Assembly: GCA_934702115.1 (NCBI GenBank)
Contig: CAKUYF010000061.1
Location: forward strand, 1 to 5,604
Source: an uncultured Eubacteriales bacterium
GTDB taxonomy: Bacteria; Bacillota; Clostridia; Oscillospirales; Acutalibacteraceae
Reading direction: 5' to 3'
Length of the DNA: 5,604 nt
A program made the position numbers and the translations under genes. Of this stretch, positions 1 to 4,622 are shown one piece after another. The notes under the pieces were generated by a model that saw nothing but the letters and a program-made list of their open reading frames with translations, was not told where the DNA came from and ran no database searches. Position 1 is the stretch's first letter. Every line of letters starts with the position of its first letter.

Positions 1-669
1 TTGCAGTACATTATTGGTAAATGGGAATTTATGAATTTAGAATTCGAAGTAGGTGAAGGAGTTTTAATTCCTCGTGAAGATACTAGCGTCTTAGTATCTG
101 AAATCATAAACATTTTTAAAAATAAATCTGAACTTAAAATACTTGATTTATGCAGTGGCAGCGGATGTATTGCAATTGCGCTTGAAAAAAATTTAAAAGA
201 AGATTCAATTATATATGCTTTAGAAAAATCTGAAAAAGCTTATGATTTCCTTTGTAAAAATATCAAAAAACATAAAAGCAACGTTATATCAATGAATAAA
301 GACATTTTACTGTGTTATGAAGAATTCAAGGACTCATTTTTTGACTGTATAGTTTCAAATCCACCTTACATAAAAAGTAACGATCTTCCTTTTCTTCAAA
401 AAGAAGTTTTATTTGAACCTAAATTAGCGTTGGACGGAGGTATGGATGGACTATACTTCTATAATAACATATGCAAATTATGGAGCCATAAGCTCAAGCC
501 GGGAGGAATACTTGCTTTTGAAATAGGTAAAGGGCAGTTTGATGATGTTAAAGATATAATGATAGGATTTGATTTTGTAGATATCAATTTTAAAAAAGAT
601 ATAAATGGAATAAAAAGAGTGATAATAGGAAAGAAAAGTTCTAAAAAAGATTATCTTAGAAAAATCTAA
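1..669 (+). CDS. prmC: PrmC/HemK release factor glutamine N5-methyltransferase (5' partial)
   Basis: PrmC uses S-adenosylmethionine to methylate the glutamine of the GGQ motif in peptide chain release factors RF1 and RF2 in the cytoplasm. Visible here are the conserved entry segment VLIPREDT (residues 21-28 of the visible part), the SAM-binding motif I DLCSGSG (49-55), and the hallmark catalytic NPPY (120-123), followed by the family's EPKLALDGGMDGL stretch. The visible part is 222 residues against about 280 for the family; the missing part is the N-terminal helical, release-factor-binding domain. The first codon, TTG at position 1, corresponds to the internal Leu of the family's LQYI motif, so it is not a start codon and the gene begins upstream of the window. 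It is the last gene of its transcript: a hairpin follows 9 nt after the stop and the next gene is convergent. prfA, its frequent partner, is not downstream. Family assignment is very secure. Confidence 0.95.
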   Translation: MQYIIGKWEFMNLEFEVGEGVLIPREDTSVLVSEIINIFKNKSELKILDLCSGSGCIAIALEKNLKEDSIIYALEKSEKAYDFLCKNIKKHKSNVISMNKDILLCYEEFKDSFFDCIVSNPPYIKSNDLPFLQKEVLFEPKLALDGGMDGLYFYNNICKLWSHKLKPGGILAFEIGKGQFDDVKDIMIGFDFVDINFKKDINGIKRVIIGKKSSKKDYLRKI

Positions 670-678
670 TGCCGTAGA

Positions 679-709
679 AAATGTCCACAGTTACTTTCTG
701 TGGACATTT
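679..709. terminator. Bidirectional hairpin terminator between convergent prmC and gerW
   Basis: A perfect 12-bp inverted repeat, AAATGTCCACAG (679-690) and CTGTGGACATTT (698-709), encloses a 7-nt loop. The arms end in A/T runs, so each strand ends its stem in a short U stretch. It lies 9 nt after the prmC stop and 23 nt beyond the gerW stop, between convergent genes, so it probably ends transcription from both sides. The U tract is short, so efficiency is uncertain. Confidence 0.8.
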
Positions 710-732
710 ATATTAACTATGAACTGGTATTA

Positions 733-1128
733 TTAGGAATTTTTTGAATCATTAGGCTTTTTTCGTTTTTTTATAGCATTTCCTATTTTATCTACTATTT
801 CCGGAGCCATTGCTATGATCCTATCAATAGAATTACTAAATGATTCTACCTGAAGTAATTTAACGTCTTCGCTGGAAACTACTAAAAATGCGACTGGAAC
901 TATACTTACCCCTGCTCCGTTACCTCCGCCAAACATATCTTTTCCTTCAGATTTCCCTGAGCAAAAATCTGAACCTCCGGAAGCGAAGCCGTAGCTTACC
1001 TTTGAAACAGGTATAATTACCGTTCCATCCTGAGTAGTTATAGATTTACCAATTATTGTATCTGCATTTACAATGTCTTTTAATTTTTCCAAAGTAGAGT
1101 CAGTTAATTTTTCTATGTTTTCATTCAT
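733..1128 (-). CDS. gerW: GerW (YtfJ) family sporulation protein
   Basis: This is a 131-residue protein of the GerW/YtfJ family, which is found in spore formers. In B. subtilis YtfJ is made in the forespore and affects germination, but its biochemical role is not known. Recognisable features are the N-terminal helix (LTDSTLEKLKDIVNADTIIG, about 8-27), the core strand TTQDGTVIIPVSKVSYGF (31-48), the glycine-rich FGGGNGAGVS (66-75), then the conserved PVAFLVV (78-84) and a C-terminal PEIVDKI segment (109-115). The tail is basic (KKRKK). Length is typical. No signal peptide or membrane segment is visible. The ATG has an ideal GGAGG 7 nt upstream. It lies 2 nt after the DUF2953 gene, the same pairing as ytfI-ytfJ in B. 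subtilis, and it is the last gene before the hairpin at 679-709. The family call is firm; the germination role here is inferred from the family. Confidence 0.93.
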   Translation of the reverse strand: MNENIEKLTDSTLEKLKDIVNADTIIGKSITTQDGTVIIPVSKVSYGFASGGSDFCSGKSEGKDMFGGGNGAGVSIVPVAFLVVSSEDVKLLQVESFSNSIDRIIAMAPEIVDKIGNAIKKRKKPNDSKNS

Positions 1129-1130
1129 TT

Positions 1131-1745
1131 TTATACCTCCAAATTTTGAAGTAAACTTTTAATTTTATTGAGATGCTTAATTCCTGTATGGAAGAGACTC
1201 CAAGCCGTCATAGTTAAGGTTATTTTAGAGTATAACGATGTAATTCTGGAATCAAAATTCGGCATAACCTGTACGTTATAGATTGCCGGTGATTTTATAG
1301 ATATAATGTATCCAAATAGAGAATAAATTACCGAGCAAGCTTGTCCATACCTTATAGCTATTGAATATGCGTCGTTTCCGCCTAAATTTAAAAGGAAAGT
1401 TAGATTATGAACATTTATCTTTTTAAAGATTTCTACAAACAAATTTCCTGAAGCTTTTAAAACATTTGTTATTAATTTTAAAACTCTTATTAATTCCTTT
1501 TTCTTTATCATATTTGAAATAGAATTTAAATTTTTATTGTCTGTGTTATCTTGGTTAATTTTAGTGTTACTACTGTTTATAGAGATATTGTTATAATCTG
1601 AAGGACTAAACGAAAATTTAAAGAATAAAATTCTTACATAAAATATTAAATTTTTATCGTATTCAATAGTTAAGTGTATGGGGGTAAAAAGGAGCAATAG
1701 AATTATAGCAATGAGGCCCAAAACTAAGTATATTATCCATGTCAT
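1131..1745 (-). CDS. DUF2953 (YtfI-like) membrane-anchored protein
   Basis: A 204-residue protein matching the DUF2953 family, whose B. subtilis member YtfI is encoded beside ytfJ. One N-terminal membrane segment (about residues 3-21, very Ile/Leu-rich) is followed by TPIHL and a short strand-rich stretch. A polar Asn/Ser/Lys linker comes next (about 50-85), then a soluble domain with the family-like GGNDAYSIAIRYGQ (122-135) and VQVMPNF (158-164). The molecular function is unknown for the whole family. The ATG at 1743-1745 is preferred because GGGA precedes it by 9 nt. An in-frame TTG at 1758-1760 would add five residues but has no Shine-Dalgarno sequence. The stop codon lies 2 nt from the gerW start, so the two are probably co-expressed and coupled. 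A sigma-F-like promoter lies about 45 bp upstream. The family assignment rests on topology, weak motifs and strong gene context. Confidence 0.8.
   Translation of the reverse strand: MTWIIYLVLGLIAIILLLLFTPIHLTIEYDKNLIFYVRILFFKFSFSPSDYNNISINSSNTKINQDNTDNKNLNSISNMIKKKELIRVLKLITNVLKASGNLFVEIFKKINVHNLTFLLNLGGNDAYSIAIRYGQACSVIYSLFGYIISIKSPAIYNVQVMPNFDSRITSLYSKITLTMTAWSLFHTGIKHLNKIKSLLQNLEV
1136..1140 (-). promoter_or_regulatory. gerW ribosome-binding site inside the end of the DUF2953 gene
   Basis: On the minus strand, GGAGG lies 7 nt before the gerW ATG. The SD bases fall in the last sense codons of the DUF2953 gene (ttg gag gta taa), so ribosomes ending on that gene sit over the gerW initiation site. 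This suggests translational coupling. Confidence 0.85.
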
Positions 1746-1789
1746 TAAAAAACATCCCAACTATAAAGCACAATTTAGATTATACAATT

Positions 1790-1818
1790 AGAGTCTCCTA
1801 AACTGTAATTTATTATAC
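1790..1818 (-). promoter_or_regulatory. Candidate sigma-F (forespore) promoter for DUF2953-gerW
   Basis: On the minus strand, GTATA (1814-1818) is followed after exactly 15 nt by GGAGACTCT (1790-1798). The B. subtilis sigma-F consensus is GCATR, N15, GGHRARHT. The match is 4 of 5 at -35 and 6 of 8 at -10, with the canonical spacing. It lies in the 81-nt gap before DUF2953, and ytfJ in B. subtilis is a forespore gene. A vegetative-looking TATAAT is also present at 1779-1784 but lacks a credible -35, so a sigma-A origin is not excluded. Confidence 0.45.
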
Positions 1819-1826
1819 CTTGGATT

Positions 1827-2480
1827 TTAAAAAGATATATGAGTGAATTTTATTATAAGATTATACAAAACTCTTTCCAAAAATGCAATCGGTTGATTAA
1901 AAAATCCAAAAAGCAAAAGGAAAATAATAATCCAAGAAATAATATTAGAATTTCTGTAATATTTTTCGATAAGTTTTCTCGGGATGAAAGCTTCTATGAT
2001 CAGAAAGCCGTCCAGAGGTGCGATTGGTATTAAATTAAATACTGCTAAAGAAACGTTGATAGAAATAAAGTAAAAAATAAATTGACTGATTCCGGTTGTT
2101 AAGTCAGTCATTTGCGCGAAAGGTACAAAATTTAGGAATAATCCTCCGACCAATGCTGCCAATAAGTATGAAACAGGGCCTGCAATACCTATTAATGCCA
2201 AATCGCGTTTAGGATTTTTTAAATTTCTAGGATTTATTGGAGTATGCTTTGCCCATCCAAAGTCAAAAAGTAAAAGAGATACAGCACCTAAAACAGAGAA
2301 ATGTACCAAAGGATTAATTGTAAGTTTTCCTAAAAGTTTAGGGGTATCATCTCCTAGTTTATAAGCTACTAAGGAGCGAATGTACTCATGAAAAGGGAGT
2401 ACCAAAAATACTATTAGTAATATAGCGGATATTCTTGCCAGTAAGCTTTGAAAAGTCAGACCAGGCTCTAAAAACCACAT
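1827..2480 (-). CDS. Site-2 protease (M50) family membrane protein with altered zinc motif
   Basis: A 217-residue polytopic membrane protein (about five hydrophobic stretches) of the short site-2 protease group (M50B, YwhC/YwmF-like). Family landmarks appear in order: PFHEYIRSLVAYKLGD (29-44), the GKLTINPLVH segment (51-60), FGWAKHTPINPRNLKNPKRDLAL (74-96), IAGPVS (99-104), and NLIPIAPLDG (149-158) with the zinc-ligand Asp157. Active members bind zinc through the two histidines of HExxH and this Asp. Here His31 and Glu32 are present but the second His is Arg35 (codon at 2376-2378). The usual Asn of the GPxxN motif is Tyr105, and NPLxHxDPLG reads NPLVHFSVLG. It may be an inactive or re-purposed protease. 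The ATG at 2478-2480 is chosen because GGAGGTGA precedes it by 7 nt; a TTG 18 nt further upstream overlaps that SD. Neighbours are spoIID upstream and DUF2953 downstream. The family is sure; activity is doubtful. Confidence 0.88.
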   Translation of the reverse strand: MWFLEPGLTFQSLLARISAILLIVFLVLPFHEYIRSLVAYKLGDDTPKLLGKLTINPLVHFSVLGAVSLLLFDFGWAKHTPINPRNLKNPKRDLALIGIAGPVSYLLAALVGGLFLNFVPFAQMTDLTTGISQFIFYFISINVSLAVFNLIPIAPLDGFLIIEAFIPRKLIEKYYRNSNIISWIIIFLLLFGFFNQPIAFLERVLYNLIIKFTHISF

Positions 2481-2487
2481 TTTGATT

Positions 2488-2495
2488 TCACCTCC
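2488..2495 (-). promoter_or_regulatory. Ribosome-binding site fixing the site-2 protease start
   Basis: On the minus strand, GGAGGTGA ends 7 nt before the ATG at 2478-2480. It excludes the in-frame TTG at 2496-2498, which would sit upstream of this SD and has none of its own. Confidence 0.85.
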
Positions 2496-2500
2496 CAATA

Positions 2501-2528
2501 ATTATATCATACTCAATTATAACTTCAA
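2501..2528 (-). promoter_or_regulatory. Candidate sigma-A promoter for the site-2 protease gene
   Basis: On the minus strand, TTGAAG (2523-2528) is separated by 16 nt from a perfect TATAAT (2501-2506). The -35 overlaps the stop codon of spoIID. The -10 ends only 5 nt before the SD, so the start point would fall at or next to the SD and the leader would be very short or would lose it. A second TATAAT at 2516-2521 would allow a longer leader but has no clear -35. In AT-rich DNA such matches are common, so support is moderate. Confidence 0.35.
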
Positions 2529-3553
2529 TCTGCTTTATTTAAGCTCTTAATTGAAGTATTGGGATAGTACCACTCTAATATTTGTTTATAATTCGATCCT
2601 TGCTTAGCCATATACTGAGCTCCGTTCTGGCTCATACCTACGCCGTGGCCGTATCCGTATACTGTAAAGATGAATTTATTTTCTTGACTATCATAAGAAA
2701 CATTGAAGTCCGCCGATCTTAAGCCAAACATATTTCTAACTTGTTTACCTGTAGTTTTATAAGATCCTATTGTTATGTTTTTTACCATTCCTCCTTGAGT
2801 ACGTGACAAATCTTTTATCCAGTCTGATGGATTGTCACTAAAATTGCAGTCCTTATATTCTTTTGTAACTTTTTCTTTAAGCACTTCAACAGGAACTTCA
2901 ACTTTAGACTCATATCCTTTTGCAAGTTTATCCCCCGGGCTCTCAACATTTGTAAGATATTTAAGATTTCCACCGAAGACATCTTCAGAGGTTTCTGTTT
3001 CTCCGGATGAAATTGCATGATAAGCGGCTAATATCAAATCGCCGTCATCTTCTATAACTTCCGGGAAAACATCATTTACGCATTTTTCAATTTTACTGTA
3101 AAACTTTTCAAAATTGTTTTCCCATCTTATTTTCATTTGTTCTTTGCTGAGGTAGTTAATTCCTTTGCATGAATCAACTGTAAATTCGTATTTTTTTTCC
3201 GGATGTTTAAGATTTTTAAATTTATTTCTTTCTCTGCAAAAGTAAGTATAGGAAGCAACGGCTTGAGCTTTTAGTGCTTCTTCTTCGAACAAAGCTGGCA
3301 TTTCGGAAGCTACAACGCCGCAAAGAAATTCTTTTTCCGGTATTTTGACAATTTCGTTTTTAGCTTCATCTAAGACGCAAAAAGAGCCATTAGAGTTAAT
3401 AGATTTTTTACTTTCTGGATTTTCTAAGATCGGATTTTTGAAAGAAGTAACACTTTTTTTACCATAAACAGACAGAAGAGGTATAAGAATCATTGATAAG
3501 AGCATCATACTTAAAAACAACATCTTTTTTTTAAAATTCCATTCTTTATTCAT
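2525..3553 (-). CDS. spoIID: Stage II sporulation protein D (SpoIID), lytic transglycosylase
   Basis: SpoIID is anchored in the mother-cell membrane and cleaves glycan strands of septal peptidoglycan, working with SpoIIM and SpoIIP to drive engulfment of the forespore. The 342-residue product is almost the length of B. subtilis SpoIID. Basic N-terminal residues are followed by one membrane anchor (about 11-29). The SpoIID domain follows, with GVVASEMPALFEEEALKAQA (79-98), whose Glu84 aligns with the catalytic glutamate of the family. Further on come the AISSGETETSEDVFGG stretch and, near the end, the signature GYGHGVGMSQ (300-309), then NGAQYMA and EWYYPNTSI. The ATG at 3551-3553 has AAGGA 11 nt upstream, slightly longer than ideal. 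The gene is complete, with no frameshift or lost motif. It is divergent from the membrane protein gene at 3763 and leads the leftward block. In B. subtilis spoIID is sigma-E dependent; I see no clear sigma-E promoter here. Confidence 0.96.
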   Translation of the reverse strand: MNKEWNFKKKMLFLSMMLLSMILIPLLSVYGKKSVTSFKNPILENPESKKSINSNGSFCVLDEAKNEIVKIPEKEFLCGVVASEMPALFEEEALKAQAVASYTYFCRERNKFKNLKHPEKKYEFTVDSCKGINYLSKEQMKIRWENNFEKFYSKIEKCVNDVFPEVIEDDGDLILAAYHAISSGETETSEDVFGGNLKYLTNVESPGDKLAKGYESKVEVPVEVLKEKVTKEYKDCNFSDNPSDWIKDLSRTQGGMVKNITIGSYKTTGKQVRNMFGLRSADFNVSYDSQENKFIFTVYGYGHGVGMSQNGAQYMAKQGSNYKQILEWYYPNTSIKSLNKAD

Positions 3554-3616
3554 TACAATTCACGTCCTTGTAAAATTTGTAATATGAAATAATATTGTCG
3601 TATAATTTACTACTTA

Positions 3617-3645
3617 TTGACTTTAAATTGTCATTATTGTAGACT
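3617..3645 (+). promoter_or_regulatory. Candidate promoter for the divergent membrane protein gene
   Basis: TTGACT (3617-3622) and TAGACT (3640-3645) are separated by 17 nt, matching the sigma-A consensus at 5 of 6 and 4 of 6 positions. It lies in the 209-nt divergent region between spoIID and the rightward gene and would give a leader of about 110 nt. Confidence 0.35.
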
Positions 3646-3706
3646 ACTACTCTAGGGATAAGGTGCTATTACAAATATATGGACATGATATTCTATTTAT
3701 GTACGT

Positions 3707-3726
3707 AGCATCAAATGCTCTTTTTT
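3707..3726 (+). terminator. Small terminator-like hairpin in the leader of the membrane protein gene
   Basis: AGCAT (3707-3711) and ATGCT (3715-3719) form a 5-bp stem with a CAA loop, followed by C and six T (3721-3726). It sits about 36 nt before the TTG start. The stem is short, so it may be a weak terminator, an attenuator or chance. Confidence 0.3.
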
Positions 3727-3748
3727 AGTAGGGTAAATAAAATATTTT

Positions 3749-3754
3749 AGGAGG
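3749..3754 (+). promoter_or_regulatory. Ribosome-binding site deciding a TTG start
   Basis: AGGAGG lies 8 nt before the TTG at 3763-3765. The TTG at 3757 would be only 2 nt away and the first ATG (3775) 20 nt away, so the TTG at 3763 is the best-placed start. Confidence 0.8.
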
Positions 3755-3762
3755 TTTTGAAA

Positions 3763-4551
3763 TTGAAATTAAAAATGGTCTGGTTATTTTCAGGTATTAT
3801 AGCATTAATCTTCGCTCCCCTAAAAATAATTTCTTCATTAAACACTCTTGAATTTGTAGAGAGTGGATGGTTTATGGGATTATTTTTTATTTTGCTTGGA
3901 ATGATTGTATTGTTTACTTTTACAAGTAAACCGAATGCAAACAATATTGAAATTAAAAAAAACATTCCTTTAGCGATAGTTAGCATTATTGTATCAATTA
4001 CGTTTTTTTGGTGTATATCTACTTACTATAATGATAATTCCCAATACGATTTCGAGTGGCAGCCTGTACTTATGGGAATATTTTCAGTTTTAACCTGTAT
4101 TACGTTTATAATTATGGCAGTTACATTTTTTACAGGTAAGAATGTATTTTCAAAGCTACCGTTTTTTATATTTTGTCCTATTTTTTGGTTTTCTTTGGAT
4201 ATGCTGCTTTTCCTGTCCATCCAGAATGATAACAATGACATCTACGATATTACATTAACGGCGTTATTATCGTTATTCTTTGTGTATTACACTCAAGTTT
4301 TTGCAACGTGTTCCAAATTAAATATTGTTAAGCTTTTAATAGGATTAGGAATTCCTTCTGTACTGTTAACAGTTTCAAAATGTGTTCCTGTGATAATAAA
4401 TTTTGCAAATGATTTTCAGAGTGTAAGTGAGGTTTTATTATCTAACTGTGCGATGGAGGGGGCCGTATCAATTTACATTGTATTAGTAGTCATTGATGTT
4501 TACACACAGGCCTTCAAGAAATCGGAAAAATGCGTAAAAACCGATTTTTAG
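3763..4551 (+). CDS. Unrecognised polytopic membrane protein, about 8 membrane segments
   Basis: I do not recognise this 262-residue protein. It is strongly hydrophobic, with probable membrane segments near residues 5-25, 36-55, 68-88, 101-123, 132-153, 161-182, 188-211 and 232-250. Polar loops lie between some of them: KPNANNIEIKKN (56-67), YYNDNSQYDFEWQ (88-100) and QNDNNDIYD (154-162). The C-terminus is short and basic (KKSEKCVKTDF). No signal-peptide cleavage site, nucleotide-binding motif or transporter signature is visible, and cysteines are scattered. The start is TTG, chosen from an AGGAGG 8 nt upstream. It is divergent from spoIID and 71 nt upstream of GAPDH on the same strand. A 9-bp inverted repeat (4517-4525 and 4541-4549, one G-T pair, 15-nt loop) spans its last codons but lacks a U tract beyond the stop. 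A regulated promoter and leader are possible. A transporter-like or membrane-sensing role would be speculation. Confidence 0.8.
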   Translation: MKLKMVWLFSGIIALIFAPLKIISSLNTLEFVESGWFMGLFFILLGMIVLFTFTSKPNANNIEIKKNIPLAIVSIIVSITFFWCISTYYNDNSQYDFEWQPVLMGIFSVLTCITFIIMAVTFFTGKNVFSKLPFFIFCPIFWFSLDMLLFLSIQNDNNDIYDITLTALLSLFFVYYTQVFATCSKLNIVKLLIGLGIPSVLLTVSKCVPVIINFANDFQSVSEVLLSNCAMEGAVSIYIVLVVIDVYTQAFKKSEKCVKTDF

Positions 4552-4608
4552 GAATATATTGATTAAAGGTAGAATTATAACTTAATTAGCAACAAATTTT
4601 AAATACTT

Positions 4609-4613
4609 AGGAG
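4609..4613 (+). promoter_or_regulatory. GAPDH ribosome-binding site
   Basis: AGGAG lies 9 nt before the ATG at 4623. An in-frame ATG at 4617 is only 3 nt from the SD, and an in-frame TAG at 4608-4610 closes the frame above it. The start MPINIGINGFGRIGR fits the family N-terminus. Confidence 0.8.
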
Positions 4614-4622
4614 TGGATGCTT

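Noticed and set aside
1..3. TTG at position 1 as the prmC start codon
   Set aside because: It aligns with the internal Leu of the family's LQYI motif, and the N-terminal domain is missing, so the gene continues upstream of the window.
1839..2033. Rightward open frame of 64 codons opposite the site-2 protease gene
   Set aside because: It is antisense to a well-supported gene, has no Shine-Dalgarno sequence and has a Lys/Asn-rich composition typical of AT-rich non-coding frames.
2815..3020. Open frames on both strands inside spoIID
   Set aside because: Both lie wholly within a conserved spoIID reading frame, and neither has a family motif.
3579..3605. Sigma-E-like boxes (TTATA and CATATTAC) upstream of spoIID
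   Set aside because: The -10 matches only 5 of 8 consensus positions and the spacing is about 12 rather than 14 nt; too weak to annotate although the gene is expected to use sigma-E.
3747..4241. Leftward open frames opposite the membrane protein gene
   Set aside because: They are short, lack ribosome-binding sites, and mirror the hydrophobic codons of the real rightward gene.
4517..4549. Possible terminator after the membrane protein gene
   Set aside because: The 9-bp stem has a 15-nt loop, lies inside the coding end, and is followed by AGGAATA rather than a U run, so it is weak as a terminator.
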